Positions 46,321 to 57,607 of a stretch of 64,000 nucleotides of DNA are shown here, in pieces (position 1 is the stretch's first letter; each line of letters begins with the position of its first letter). Location of the stretch: assembly GCA_026913215.1 (NCBI GenBank), contig JAPTYK010000001.1, positions 4,650,001 through 4,714,000 on the forward strand, written 5' to 3'. The DNA is from Streptomyces diastatochromogenes (GTDB lineage: Bacteria > Actinomycetota > Actinomycetes > Streptomycetales > Streptomycetaceae). Position numbers and translations under genes: made by a program. Below the pieces are notes generated by a model. It was given only the letters and a program-made list of their open reading frames with translations, did not search any database and had not been told where the DNA came from.

Positions 46321-47117
46321 AGCCCGCGCGCAGCGGCTTCGGCAGGAGGTCGTTGCAGGCCAGCTCGCCCGCGTGGGTCAGGGCGTCGTCGCGGCACTCG
46401 TAGAAGTCGCGGTAGACGACCTGCATGGTGAAGCCGACCGCGACGATCATCAGGGCCAGGCTCGCGGCGACGAGACCGCTGATCGCCGCCGTCCGCATCG
46501 ACCGGAGCGGGGCGATCGCGGCGGACGCCCCCACCGGCTGCCCCGCCGACTGCCCCTCGGAGGAAGCCGAGGAGGAAGCCGAGGAGGAAGCCGAAGAAGA
46601 AGCCGCAGGGGAAGCCGAAGAGGAGGCCGAGGGAGAGGCCGAGGGAGAGGCCGAGGAGCTCTGGGGCTGTGATGTCGGCGACACTTCCCCCGCCGCCTTC
46701 GGCTTGGCGCGCAGCGAGCTGATCGCCCAGTAGAGGCCCAGGGCGCCCAGCAGCAGCGCCAGCTCCGGGATCTCGAAGATCGCGAAGAAGAAGCCCCACA
46801 TGCCCGAGAGGATCGCGTACCGCGCGCGCCGCTGCGCGGGGTCCGTCGGGTCCCAGCGGATGCCCGGCCCGCGCCCGCCCTGTCCCGGACCGCCCTCGGG
46901 TCCGCCCTGGCCGCCTCCCTGGCGCTCCGGTCCCCGGCCGAAGCCGTCCGGGAGGGGCCCGGCTGGCGGGGCTCCAGCGGCCGTCGGACGGCCCCGGGGA
47001 GCCGGACGCGTCGTCGTCCGAGCCCTCCGGCCGCCGCGGCTGCCACGGCTGATCCGGCCGACCCTCGGGCGGCGGCGCGAACGGGTTGTTGTCGTCCGTG
47101 GACTGGCGTTCCGGCAT
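46304..47117 (-). CDS. Membrane protein with Ser/Ala tract, function unknown (frameshifted)
   Basis: About 270 residues. The N-terminus is Pro/Gly-rich (MPERQSTDDNNPFAPPPEG). Then RWDPTDPAQRRARYAILSGMWGFFFAIFEIPELALLLGALGLYWAISSL with two spans, a SASPSASPSASSSASPAASS tract (46555-46670), a further span ISGLVAASLALMIVAVGF and an outer tail with two Cys, YECRDDALTHAGELACNDLL, which could form a disulfide. Start ATG 47117. One or two breaks near 47000-46930. I do not recognise a family. It is divergent from purN. Confidence 0.78.
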
Positions 47118-47336
47118 CTGCTGAACGTCTTCCCTCTGTCGTCGTGACCGCGGCCGCATCCACGGCCCCTGCTGGCGTCGGACCCTGACGCTACCGTCCG
47201 CCCCGCCCCCGTCCCGTGGGGGCCGTCCCGTGTGCCGGTATCGTTGCTGACGGTCGAGCCATTCGTAGGGTTCCCCGTATCGAGGGGCACGATTCGTTCG
47301 TACGACCGCACAAACACCACGGAAAGAGTGACCCCA

Positions 47337-47939
47337 GTGGCTGCCGCCCGCCTCGTCGTCCTGGTCTCCGGGTCCGGTACCAATCTGCAGGCCCTCCTCG
47401 ACGCCATCGCCGCCGACCCCGAGGGGTACGGCGCCGAGGTCGTCGCCGTCGGCGCCGACCGCGAGTCCATCGTGGGCCTGGAGCGCGCCGAGCGCGCCGG
47501 CCTGCCGACCTTCGTGTGCAGGTGAAGGACCACGCGACCCGCGAGGAGTGGGACCGCGCGCTGACCGAGGCCACCGCGGCGTACGAGCCGGACCTCGTCG
47601 TCTCGGCCGGTTTCATGAAGATCGTCGGCAAGGAGTTCCTCGCCCGCTTCGGCGGCCGGGTCGTCAACACCCACCCGGCGCTCCTCCCCAGTTTTCCCGG
47701 TGCCCACGGGGTGCGTGACGCCCTCGCCTACGGCGCGAAGGTCACCGGGTGCACCGTCCACTTCGTCGACGACGGTGTCGACACCGGCCCGATCATCGCC
47801 CAGGGCGTGGTCGAGGTGCGGGACGAGGACGATGAAGCCGCTCTGCACGAGCGCATCAAGGAAGTCGAGCGCTCGCTGCTCGTCGACGTCGTGGGGCGTC
47901 TCGCCCGGCACGGCTACCGCATTGAGGGACGAAAGGTTC

Positions 47940-47965
<26 letters not shown>
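47337..47965 (+). CDS. purN: Phosphoribosylglycinamide formyltransferase (one frameshift)
   Basis: About 209 residues; transfers a formyl group from 10-formyl-THF to GAR in purine synthesis. Visible: LVVLVSGSGTNLQALLDAI (phosphate-binding loop), then after repair of GG to GGG at 47521 VCRVKDHATREEWD, VVSAGFMKIVGKEFL, and the catalytic Asn-His-Asp set in VNTHPALLPSFPGAHG and DDGVDTGPIIAQ. GTG 47337 is preferred to GTG 47328 because GGAAAG then stands at usable spacing. The 3' end overlaps purH by 26 bases. Confidence 0.96.
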
Positions 47966-49501
<1,536 letters not shown>

Positions 49502-49504
<3 letters not shown>

Positions 49505-49551
49505 CGGTCGGCCGGTCCGCCGGCACCGACGGTCGGCCGGTCCGCCGGCCC
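49502..49551 (+). repeat. 25-bp duplication starting on the purH stop codon
   Basis: TGACGGTCGGCCGGTCCGCC plus GGCAC is followed by a second copy in which TGA has become CGA (49527). The unit begins exactly with the stop codon. Confidence 0.8.
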
Positions 49552-49552
49552 G

Positions 49553-49597
49553 GGGCCCGGGGCACCCTCGCACCTGCGAGTGACGCCCCGGGCCCTT
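49553..49597 (+). terminator. Terminator after purH
   Basis: GGGCCCGGGGC (49553-49563) pairs with GCCCCGGGCCC (49585-49595), followed by TT. The loop contains its own CTCGCA/TGCGAG pairing. Confidence 0.85.
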
Positions 49598-49644
49598 CCG
49601 TCCTACGGTCGTTCCTGTCCGAACAGGCGAACCCGAGGGGAACC

Positions 49645-50082
49645 ATGAAGAAGACGACACGTCGTCGCACGACGGCCGCGCTGACGGCCGGCCTCGCGCT
49701 GGGAGCGGTGCTCGCGATGCCGGGCGCGGCGCAGGCGGCGAGCTGCGACCGGGGCGAGGTCTGCGCCTACTCCGCCAGGGACCGCGGAGGCAGCATCGTG
49801 ATGGACGAGAGCGGAGACTGGAGCGGATCCGTCAAGGCGCTGTCCATCAGCAACAACGGCTCCGTACAGGCGGGCTTCGACCACATCCGCTACCAGGCCT
49901 ACGTCGACTACCACGACGGCAGCGTGACCCCGGTGACCGGCTGTCTGCACGTCCCGCAGCCCGGCCAGGGCGGCACCTGGGCCAACCTGCCCTACGACAC
50001 GATCCTCTACAAGGCGACCTGGGGCGGGGAGTGCCGCAGCGACGAGCCGTCCATCAAGATCGGCCACCGGGTCTGGAGCTGA
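49645..50082 (+). CDS. Secreted peptidase-inhibitor I36-like protein
   Basis: A complete 145-residue secreted protein. Signal peptide MKKTTRRRTTAALTAGLALGAVLAMPGAAQAA, cleaved after AQA. The mature part, SCDRGEVCAYSARDRGGSIVMDESGDW... SIKIGHRVW, with CxxGxxCxYxxxxxxG, fits the I36 (Streptomyces metalloproteinase inhibitor, crystallin-like) fold. It has four Cys. Start ATG 49645 with GAGGGG 7 bases upstream. It is convergent with a kinase gene whose ectodomain appears to have the same fold, which suggests a shared ligand or gene duplication. Confidence 0.85.
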   Translation: MKKTTRRRTTAALTAGLALGAVLAMPGAAQAASCDRGEVCAYSARDRGGSIVMDESGDWSGSVKALSISNNGSVQAGFDHIRYQAYVDYHDGSVTPVTGCLHVPQPGQGGTWANLPYDTILYKATWGGECRSDEPSIKIGHRVWS

Positions 50083-50087
50083 CGTCC

Positions 50088-50129
50088 GCCGCCCGTGCCC
50101 CTTCCGGAACCGGAAGGGGCACGGGCGGC
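50088..50129. terminator. Bidirectional terminator, 20-bp stem
   Basis: A perfect inverted repeat, GCCGCCCGTGCCCCTTCCGG (50088-50107) against 50110-50129, with only AA between the arms. It lies between two convergent genes and starts 6 bases after the upstream stop. Confidence 0.88.
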
Positions 50130-50132
50130 CGG

Positions 50133-51474
50133 TCAGCACTGCTTGGCCCAGGTGTGCGAGGAGATCGGGCGGTCGAGCGCGAGGGTGCGGCGCTCGCCCT
50201 GCCGTACGCAGCCCAGCGGCTCCCGGAGCCCGTCCTCGGCGAACAGGGCCACGTGGACGAAGCCCTTCGGGTCGGCGGCGCCGTTGTTGTAGACCGACTT
50301 CGGCGGTGACTTCCGGGCCCACGCGCACCCGGTGTCGCCGTCGAACCACTCCGGATCGTCGCCCTCCCAGTCGCACATGAGGCCCTTGCCGGCCGGCTCC
50401 TCGAAGAAGCACACGTAACCCGAGCGGCACCGCTCGAACCCGGCGGCCGTGGCGGTACGCACGTCATCACCCGGTCCGCCCGGTCGGCCCGGTCCCGCAG
50501 GGCGTCCAGGCCGAAGCCCGCGGCCGTCAGGAGGGCCGCCCCGGTGGCGAGGGCGACGGCGAGGCGGACGCGGTGGCGCCCCGGGCGCGGGACGCGGCCC
50601 TGGGCTGCTTTGCGGACCCGGGGAGGAGGCCCCGGCGGTGCGGCCCGCCCGCGCGGCGCGGGTCTCGTGGGTGCGGCTCAGGCAGGCGGTGACGATCTCG
50701 CGCCAGGGCTCGGGGAGTTCGGGGAGAGGCGGAGCTCCTCGTCGCCGCGCGCGTAGCGGACGGCCGCGTCGCGGCGGGCCGGCGGCGTGCTGCCGGGGAG
50801 CGGGAAGGCGCCGGTGAGGACCGTGTGGGCCAGGACGCCGAGGCCCACAGGTCCGCCGTGGGGCGGATCCGCGTGCCGCGCTCGCCGATCTCGGACCAGA
50901 GCAGCTCGGGCGGGGTGTAGTCGGCCGTCGTGAAGGCGGGGGAGTAGGCGTGCGTGCCGTCCAGTTCGCTCGCCGTGCTGAAGTCCCCGAGCCGGGCCGA
51001 ACCGTCCGCCATCAGCAGCACGTTCCCCGGCTTCAGGTCGCCGTGCACCCAGCCCGCCGCGTGCAGCTGCGCGAGGCCCTCGCAGACCTGCGCCAGGACC
51101 CGCGCCCGCTCCTTGGGCGAGAGCCTGGGCAGCGCCGCGTGCAGCGAGTCCGCCGCCTCCTCCAGGACGAGGACGGTGGCGCCGTCGAGGTCCGGGTGGG
51201 CCGGGTCGTCGACGGTGAGGGTCTCGTACAGCCGGATCAGGCGCGGTGAGCGGAGCCGGCTCAGGAGGTCGACCTCGCGGGCGGCGAGCTCGCGGAGGTG
51301 GCTGAGCTGGCGCGGGGTGCGGGTGCCGGTGGGGAGGAACTTGAGGGCCGCGCGGGAGCCGTCGTCCCGCCGCGCCGCGTACACGCTGCCGAACGCGCCC
51401 GCGCCCAGCGGGCGTTCCACGACCCAGCCGCCGATCGCGTAGCCGGCCGGCACCGTCAGGGGGAAGCCGTTCAC
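50133..51474 (-). CDS. Ser/Thr kinase with I36-like ectodomain (frameshifted)
   Basis: A membrane kinase of about 445 residues. Kinase motifs: PLGAGAFGSVYAARRD, ALKFLP lysine, GWVHGDLKPGNVLLM (HGD, a non-RD variant), and GDFSTASE (DFS for DFG). A break near 50860 leads to LGVLAHTVLTGAFPL, then a Pro-rich linker, a span VRLAVALATGAALLTAAGFG and an outer domain CRSGYVCFFEEPAGKGLMCDWEGDDPEWF, ending SSHTWAKQC, similar in pattern to the secreted I36-like protein next door. Start GTG 51474 overlaps the FHA gene stop (GTGA). Other breaks near 50715 and 50470. HGD and DFS kinases can still be active. Confidence 0.82.
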
Positions 51475-52205
51475 CGTGCCTCCGCCAGGGCCGTCAGGTC
51501 GTCCTCGCGGACCAGGTCGAAGCGGAGGGCCAGGGAGACCAGCGACTCCTTCTTGCCGTGGAGCCGGGCGCCCGTCCCGTCGGTCTCGGGGCCCGGCTTG
51601 AGGCGTAACTTCACCGCCAGGTAGTCGATGTTCCACTGCACGGAGGCCCGGTTCACCTCCGGCCACAGCGGGCGCAGCCGCTCCACGAGCTGCTCGGCCG
51701 TCGGCGGCGGCGCGTGCGGGGCGCCGCGCAGCCGGGACTCGCAGAGCGCGGCGAGGACGAGGAAGTAGCGCTTGCTGCGGTCGAGGGGAAGGCGGCCGCC
51801 GTCGGCTCGCCGTCCCCGGCGGTGTGCGCCCGCTCCACGTAGTCGTGGCGGGGCGCCCAGACGGCGAAGTCGAGCAGGTCGCCGCCGGCGGGCAGGACGA
51901 CCCGGGAGAACTCGAAGGGCACGGGGCGTCGACCCGCCCCGGCGCGATCTTGATGTGTTCTCCGGCGCCCTCCGGGTTCTCGACGACGTAGGTCGAGGCC
52001 GCGCTGAAGTTGCTGAGCGTCCAGTGGCCGGCCGTCGCGCCGATCTCCCCGGCGGTCCGGGACACCCCGGGTGGGGATGTCCAGGTGGCGCCGTCCGCCG
52101 GCCGGGGGCGGCGCGGCGCGGCCGAAGTGGAGTCTCGCCGGGCGCCAGCCTGACCTGGTCGCCGGGGTCCGCGGCGTGCGCGGGCACCACGATGATGGTG
52201 TACAT
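51471..52205 (-). CDS. FHA domain protein (frameshifted)
   Basis: About 245 residues. The N-terminal part, MYTIIVVPAHAADPGDQVRLAPGET... HWTLSNFSAASTYVVENPEGAGEHIKIAPGR, then PFEFSRVVLPAGGDLLDFAVW, has the strand pattern of a forkhead-associated (phospho-Thr-binding) domain. The C-terminal part is helical: RYFLVLAALCESRLRGAP, VERLRPLWPEVNRASVQWNIDYLAVKLRL. Start ATG 52205 with AAAGGAAG upstream. Breaks near 52125, 52065, 51925 and 51790. Coupled to the kinase gene downstream, so it is the likely binding partner of the phosphorylated kinase. Confidence 0.8.
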   Translation of the reverse strand: MYTIIVVPAHAADPGDQVRLAPGETPLRPRRAAPGRRTAPPGHPHPGCPGPPGRSARRPATGRSATSARPRPTSSRTRRAPENTSRSRRGGSTPRALRVLPGRPARRRRPARLRRLGAPPRLRGAGAHRRGRRADGGRLPLDRSKRYFLVLAALCESRLRGAPHAPPPTAEQLVERLRPLWPEVNRASVQWNIDYLAVKLRLKPGPETDGTGARLHGKKESLVSLALRFDLVREDDLTALAEAR

Positions 52206-52392
52206 GACGCTTCCTTTCCCCGAGGTCCGCGCGGTCAGGCTAGGAAGCTCCGATAAACGAATGCAGAACGTCACCCTCCGGGTGCGGACCGGTTCCGTAC
52301 CCCTCCGTGACCGTCCGGCGACCCATCCACCGAACGGGTGGACTCTGGTCTAATGGGTTGCTCTTTTGTCGGCCGCCGGTAGTGGGGACGTG

Positions 52393-53824
52393 GTGTTGGA
52401 CGTACTGAACAGACCCGCTGCGCAGAGCACCGAAGCGGAGCCGTCCGACGCGCTGTCCCCGGCCCCCCTCCGCCCGTACCTGATCCTCGCGGGCGTCCTC
52501 TGCGGCCTGTACTTCCTGTACTCCTGGGTGCAGTACGCGCACTTCCGCACGCCCTCCTGGGACCTCGGGATCTTCGGGCAGTCGGTCCGGGCGTACGCCG
52601 AGTTCCGGGCGCCCGTCGTCGACATCAAGGGCCCCGGCTTCCCCATACTCGGCGACCACTTCAGCCCCGTCACCGCGCTCCTCGCGCCGCTCTACTGGAT
52701 CTGGCCCTCCCCGGCCTCCCTGCTCCTCGGGCAGGCCGCGCTCTTCGCCGCCTCCGCCGTGGTCGTCGGCCGCACCACCCAGCAGATCCTCGGCAGCCGC
52801 GCCGCCGGCATCGGCCTGACGATCGCGTACGGCCTGTCCTGGGGGCTCCAGGAGGCCGTCAAGTCCGACTTCCACGAGATCGCCTTCGCCGTCCCGCTGC
52901 TCGCCCTGACCTGCCGGGCGCTGCTCCTCGGGCGCTGGACCGCGGCCGCCGCCTGGTCCGTCCCGCTCGTCCTGGTCAAGGAGGACATGGGGCTGACCGT
53001 CGCCATGGTCGGCGCGGTCCTCTTCCTCAAGGGGCGCAGGAGGCTGGGCGCGGCCCTGGCCGGCTTCGGAGTGGCGGCCTTCGCGCTGACGGTCCTCGTC
53101 CTGATCCCGGCGGCGAGCAAGCTCGGCCAGTACGACTACTGGTCGAAGATCGAGAAGACCGGCACGGGCGCCGACACCTCCTTCGGGCAGGTCGTCGCCG
53201 GCGCCCTCGGCTCGGGCGAGCGGTGGGAGATGGTCTTCTACCTGTTCGCGATCGTCGGCTTCCTCGCCCTGCGCTCCCCGCTGGTCCTGCTGGTCCTGCC
53301 GACCCTGGGCTGGCGCTTCCTCTCCCAGGACCCCAACCACTGGGGCATGCACTGGCACTACAGCGCGATCCTGATGCCGGTGGTCTTCCTGGCGCTCGTG
53401 GACGGCGTCCGCTCGGCCGGCACCTCGCCGCGCGCCTGGCTCGTCTCGTACGGGAAGGTCGTGATCCCGGTCGCGGTGGCCGTCTCCTGACCCTCGCCGC
53501 GAACCTGCCGCTGCGGGAGCTGCTGAAGTCGGAGACGTACCGGACGGACGCCCGGACCACGGAGGCGCGGGCGGCGGTGGCCGCGGTGCCGGCGGGGGCG
53601 AGCGTCGAGGCGGACGTCCCGCTCCTCGCCCACCTCACGGCGGACCACCGGGTCTACTGGGTGGGCACGTCCAAGGGCGCCACCCCGGACTACCTCGCCT
53701 TCGACCTGCGCGGCTGGGGGCAGCAGGTGTCGGATCCGGGGCAGCTGGCCGCGCAGTTGCACCCGAGGCGCGGTACGCGATCACGTACCGCTCGGACGGC
53801 TTCGCGGTCCTGAAGAGGCAGTGA
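52393..53824 (+). CDS. DUF2079 family membrane protein (frameshifted)
   Basis: About 477 residues, DUF2079 by FRTPSWDLGIFGQSVRAYA, GPGFPILGDHFSPVTALLAPLYWIWP and PNHWGMHWHYSAILMPVVF. This family resembles membrane glycosyltransferases of the GT-C type, with the early outer loop acidic residues (WDLGIF, GDHFSP). Seven or more spans. GTG 52393 is preferred because GGGGA is spaced correctly; GTG 52390 and TTG 52366 are alternatives. Breaks at 53487 (CC for CCC) and 53765 (G for GG); the repaired tail is YAITYRSDGFAVLKRQ. Role in cell-envelope polymer synthesis is a guess. Confidence 0.85.
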
Positions 53825-53847
53825 CCCGGGAGCCTCCCCGGGAACGG

Positions 53848-53884
53848 CCGAGGGCCGCCCGGTGGGGAACCGGGCGGCCCTCGG
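53848..53884. terminator. Terminator between convergent genes
   Basis: A perfect 16-bp stem CCGAGGGCCGCCCGGT with its complement at 53869-53884, loop GGGGA. It lies 23 bases after the DUF2079 gene and 52 before the RDD gene end. Confidence 0.85.
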
Positions 53885-53936
53885 AACGGCAGGACGTCTG
53901 CCGGAGCGTTACTTCTCGACGTCCACTTCCGGGTGC

Positions 53937-54661
53937 TTACTTCTTGATGACGATCGTGCCGGCGGCACGGTCGTGCCAGCCCTGCGTCTTGCCGGTGCTG
54001 TCGAAGAACGGCGACAGGTAGACCAGGAGCTGGCCGATGCCGCAGACGATCGCGCCGACCATCGGGATGATCCAGCGGATGAAGCCGCCGCCGAGACCCG
54101 GCTTGCCGCCCGTGTTCTCCTTGACGACGCGCAGGCCCAGGGCCATCTTGCCGAGCGTGGCGCCGACGAAGGCGACCATCAGCCACTCGTAGAGCATGGT
54201 GGCGAGGAACAGCAGGAAGAGCACGCCGAAGAAGGCGGCGAGGATGCCACCGGCCGCGGCGGCCTGGTCGTTGATGCAGTTGCTGTACGCCGACGTGCCC
54301 GGCTCCAGGCTCGTGCAGTCGTCGATGGACTGGGAGGCGCCCACCACACCGGCCAGGCCGATGGCCGACAGGATCCAGTACACGATGCCGATGGCGACGC
54401 CGTCGATCAGGCGGGCGCCGAAGCGCAGACCCATCGAGGCGACCTGCACGGTGCCGAGGCCGTGCACGCTGATGTAGCCGTTGTTCGCCTGGAGGGTGCC
54501 CGGGGCCTGGGGTACGCGCCCGGCTGCTGCTGCGGGTAGCCGTAGCCCTGCTGCGGCGGGACGCCCTGGGGGTTCTGCTGCGGGTAGCCGTAACCGGGCT
54601 GGCCCTGCGGGGGCTGCTGGGGCTGCTGGCCGTACGGGTTGTTCGGGTCACCGAAGCTCAT
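53937..54661 (-). CDS. RDD family membrane protein (frameshifted)
   Basis: About 242 residues. A Pro/Gln/Gly/Tyr-rich cytoplasmic N-terminus, MSFGDPNNPYGQQPQQPP, is followed by an RDD domain: MGLRFGARLIDGVAIGIVYWIL (the R..D pair), MLYEWLMVAFVGATLGKMALGLRVV, WIIPMVGAIVCGIGQLLVYL and GWHDRAAGTIVIKK, in which the HD..A is typical. Start ATG 54661 with GGAGGAAA upstream. One break near 54510 joins the two. RDD proteins are poorly understood; some act in ion transport. Confidence 0.87.
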
Positions 54662-54897
54662 GTGGGGCTTTCCTCCGTTGCGGGGACGACGCGGTCACGC
54701 GGAGGAAACATGGTTGTTCTGCGGTGCGCCCCCGGCAGTGCCCGCGGCACTGTTCGGCCCCCATCGTCATAAGTGGCTCATAAGTTTGTCCAGCCGGAAT
54801 GCAGATGTGTTGCAGGACGGCAACGCGCCGCGGTCCCCGGGGCCACCGGACCGGACCGGATTGGAACATGGGCGGGGTCATCCGGGAGGATGGCCGC

Positions 54898-55756
54898 ATG
54901 AGCGCCCAGATTCTCGATGGCAAGGCCACCGCAGCCGCGATCAAGTCCGATCTGACCGTCCGTGTGGCGGCCCTCAGGAGAAGGGCATCACGCCCGGCCT
55001 CGGCACGGTCCTGGTCGGCGACGACCCGGCCAGCCAGAAGTACGTGGCCGGAAAGCACCGGGACTGCGCGGAGGTCGGCCTCGCCTCGATCCAGCGCACC
55101 CTGCCGGGCACCGCCACCCAGGAGGAGATCGAGGCGGTCGTCCGGGAGCTCAACGAGGACCCGGCGTGCACCGGTTACATCGTCCAGCTGCCGCTGCCCA
55201 AGGGCATCGACGAGAACCGCATCCTGGAGCTGATGGACCCGGCCAAGGACGCGGACGGCCTGCACCCGACCAACCTCGGCCGGCTCGTCCTCAACGAGCC
55301 CGCCCCGCTGCCCTGCACGCCCAACGGCGTCATCACGCTGCTGCGCGCGCACGGCGTGGAGATCAACGGCGCCGAGGTCGTGGTCGTCGGACGCGGCGTC
55401 ACCATCGGGCGCCCGATGCCGCTGCTGCTCACCCGCCGCTCCGAGAACGCCACCGTGACCCAGTGCCACACCGGCACCCGGGACCTCGCCGCCCACCTGC
55501 GCAACGCCGACATCATCGTCGCGGCCGCCGGCGTGCCCCACCTCATCAAGCCCGAGGACGTGAAGCCGGGCGCGGCCGTCCTCGACGTCGGCGTCTCGCG
55601 CAACGGCGAGGGCAAGATCGTCGGAGACGTCCACCCGGGCGTCACCGAGGTGGCCGGCTGGATCTCCCCGAACCCCGGCGGCGTGGGCCCGATGACCCGC
55701 GCGCAGCTCCTCGTCAACGTCGTCGAGGCCGCCGAGCGCGCGGCGCGGCGCTCTGA
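54898..55756 (+). CDS. folD: Methylene-THF dehydrogenase/cyclohydrolase (frameshifted)
   Basis: About 285 residues; interconverts methylene-, methenyl- and 10-formyl-THF, feeding purN and purH. Visible: MSAQILDGKATAAAIKSDL, after the break KGITPGLGTVLVGDDPASQKYVAGKHRDC with the catalytic Tyr and Lys, GYIVQLPLPKGID, VVVVGRGVTIGRPM and NPGGVGPMTRAQLL. Start ATG 54898 with GGAGG 9 bases upstream. Breaks at 54976 (CAGGAG for CAAGGAG) and just before the end near 55748; with the second repair the protein ends RRAL at TGA 55754-55756. DUF3017 follows two bases on. Confidence 0.95.
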
Positions 55757-55757
55757 C

Positions 55758-56192
55758 GTGACCTCCGGGACGCCGGGGCACCGGACCCGGACGAGCCGGC
55801 GGTCAGTCCGCGCAAGCGGCTCACCACCGACACCGCGCCCCCGAGGGCGGCCGCCGGGCGGCCCCGGCGACGCGCCGGCCCCCGCCCGCCAGTGGCCGCT
55901 GCTCACCGTCCTCGTGCTCGCCGGGATCGGCCTGCTCGTGGTGGGCACGGACCCGTTCCAGGAGTCCTTCCGCGTGGGGGCGATCCTGGTCGGGGCCGCG
56001 CTCCTCGCGGGCGCGGTGATGCGCCGGGTGGTGCCGTCCGTCGGCATGCTGGCCGTCCGCTCCCGCTTCACGGACGTGATCACGTACGGGGTGATGGGCG
56101 GCCTGATCGTGCTGCTCGCGCTCATGGTGCAGCCGGAGCCCTGGCTGCGGATCCCGTTCCTGGAGGACGTGCTCCACCTCACGGTGACGTAG
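55758..56192 (+). CDS. DUF3017 membrane protein (frameshifted N-terminus)
   Basis: About 144 residues. After a Pro/Arg-rich start (GTG 55758) that changes frame twice (near 55775 and 55855), three membrane helices are clear: WPLLTVLVLAGIGLLVVG, RVGAILVGAALLAGAVMRRV and VITYGVMGGLIVLLALMV. This is the DUF3017 pattern, found after folD in many actinomycetes. Function unknown. Confidence 0.88.
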   Translation: MTSGTPGHRTRTSRRSVRASGSPPTPRPRGRPPGGPGDAPAPARQWPLLTVLVLAGIGLLVVGTDPFQESFRVGAILVGAALLAGAVMRRVVPSVGMLAVRSRFTDVITYGVMGGLIVLLALMVQPEPWLRIPFLEDVLHLTVT

Positions 56193-56214
56193 CTCCTCCG
56201 GCTCTTCGTGGTGC

Positions 56215-56249
56215 GGCGCCCGCCCTCTCCCCGTGGGAGGGCGGGCGCC
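56215..56249 (+). terminator. Terminator after the folD-DUF3017 operon
   Basis: GGCGCCCGCCCTC (56215-56227) pairs with GAGGGCGGGCGCC (56237-56249). No gene is seen from here to mdh; the region holds the mdh promoter and leader. Confidence 0.82.
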
Positions 56250-56421
56250 GTCGTGATCAAGGGTCATGGACGCGCCAAGGCCGGTTCAAGCCCCGTCGGC
56301 GCGCTGTGGCACGGAAGTGACCATTCCGGTACCTCGTCCCGGCGGCCCCGGCAGCCTCCCCGGACGGGTGGCAGTGAGCCGGACCACAAGGGGGTGGCGA
56401 TTCGCGGGGGCCCGGGTCGGA

Positions 56422-56480
56422 TAGCCTGACCGCTGGATATCTCTTCATGTCGAGACACCGATCGATCAAGAGAGCTATCC
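56422..56480 (+). promoter_or_regulatory. mdh promoter and 5' stem-loop
   Basis: A -10-like TAGCCT (56422-56427) is followed at the expected start point by an inverted repeat: GGATA-TCTCTT (56435-56445) with AAGAGA-gc-TATCC (56468-56480). The stem has 11 pairs and one GC bulge. If the start point is near 56434, the mdh mRNA begins with this hairpin. Confidence 0.5.
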
Positions 56481-56529
56481 CGCACCAGGGGCAGGGACCC
56501 CCACCGCCAGCTGTCTTACGGAGATCGCC

Positions 56530-57519
56530 ATGACCCGCACTCCCGTGAATGTCACCGTGACCGGCGCGGCCGGCCAGATCGGCTACGCGCTGCTCTTCCG
56601 GATCGCCTCGGGCCACCTGCTCGGCGCGGACGTGCCGGTCAAGCTGCGCCTCCTCGAGATCCCGCAGGGCGTGAAGGCCGCCGAGGGCACCGCCATGGAG
56701 CTCGACGACTGCGCGTTCCCGCTGCTCAAGGGCATCGACATCTTCGACGACCCGAACAAGGGCTTCGAGGGCGCGAACATCGGTCTGCTCGTCGGCGCCC
56801 GCCCGCGCGGTCCGGGCATGGAGCGCGGCGACCTGCTCGCCGCCAACGGCGGCATCTTCAAGCCGCAGGGCCAGGCCATCGCCGCCCATGCCGCGGACGA
56901 CATCAAGGTCCTCGTCGTCGGCAACCCGGCCAACACCAACGCCCTGATCGCCCAGGCCGCCGCCACGGGCGTCCCGGCCGAGCGCTTCACCGCGATGACC
57001 CGCCTGGACCACAACCGCGCCCTGACGCAGCTGGCCCAGAAGACCGGCTCCTCGGTCACGGACATCAAGCGCCTCACCATCTGGGGCAACCACTCCGCGA
57101 CCCAGTACCCGGACATCTTCCACGCGGAGATCGCCGGCAAGAACGCCGCCGAGGTCGTCAACGACGAGGCCTGGCTCGCCGACACCTTCATCCCGACCGT
57201 CGCCAAGCGCGGCGCCGCGATCATCGACGCCCGTGGCGCCTCCTCCGCGGCCTCCGCCGCCAACGCCGCCATCGACCACGTCCACACCTGGGTCAACGGC
57301 ACCGCCGAGGGCGACTGGACCTCCATGGGCGTCCCGTCCGACGGCTCCTACGGCGTCCCCGAGGGCCTCATCTCCTCCTTCCCCGTCACCTGCAAGGACG
57401 GCGCGTACGAGATCGTCCAGGGCCTGGAGATCAACGAGTTCTCCCGCGCCCGCATCGACGCCTCCGTGAAGGAGCTCTCCGAGGAGCGCGACGCCGTTCG
57501 CGAGCTCGGCCTCATCTGA
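56530..57519 (+). CDS. mdh: Malate dehydrogenase
   Basis: A complete 329-residue NAD-dependent enzyme of the TCA cycle, in the longer animal-cytosolic-like MDH group common in Actinobacteria. Visible: the Rossmann loop VTGAAGQIGYALLFRIA, LLEIPQGVKAAEGTAMELDDC, VGARPRGPGMERGDLL (mobile loop, catalytic Arg residues), VVGNPANTNALI, MTRLDHNRAL with the Asp-Arg of the active site, and WGNHSATQYPD with the catalytic His. Start ATG 56530 with GGAG upstream. It stands alone between two terminators. No frame break. Confidence 0.98.
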   Translation: MTRTPVNVTVTGAAGQIGYALLFRIASGHLLGADVPVKLRLLEIPQGVKAAEGTAMELDDCAFPLLKGIDIFDDPNKGFEGANIGLLVGARPRGPGMERGDLLAANGGIFKPQGQAIAAHAADDIKVLVVGNPANTNALIAQAAATGVPAERFTAMTRLDHNRALTQLAQKTGSSVTDIKRLTIWGNHSATQYPDIFHAEIAGKNAAEVVNDEAWLADTFIPTVAKRGAAIIDARGASSAASAANAAIDHVHTWVNGTAEGDWTSMGVPSDGSYGVPEGLISSFPVTCKDGAYEIVQGLEINEFSRARIDASVKELSEERDAVRELGLI

Positions 57520-57557
57520 GGCCGATCGGCCCACGCCGATCCCGGCTTCATGATCCC

Positions 57558-57607
57558 GGCGTCCCCGGGCCGTACGACCGACCGTACGGCCCGGGGGCGC
57601 CGTTTTT
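57558..57607 (+). terminator. Intrinsic terminator after mdh
   Basis: A stem of 19 pairs (one G-T) starts GGCGTCCCCGGGCCGTACG (57558-57576) and pairs with 57583-57601, then G and TTTTT. The T-run makes it the most canonical terminator in the window. Confidence 0.92.

Noticed and set aside
56275..56300. GGTTCAAGCCCC, like a tRNA T-loop
   Set aside because: No acceptor stem, D-arm or anticodon arm can be drawn around it.
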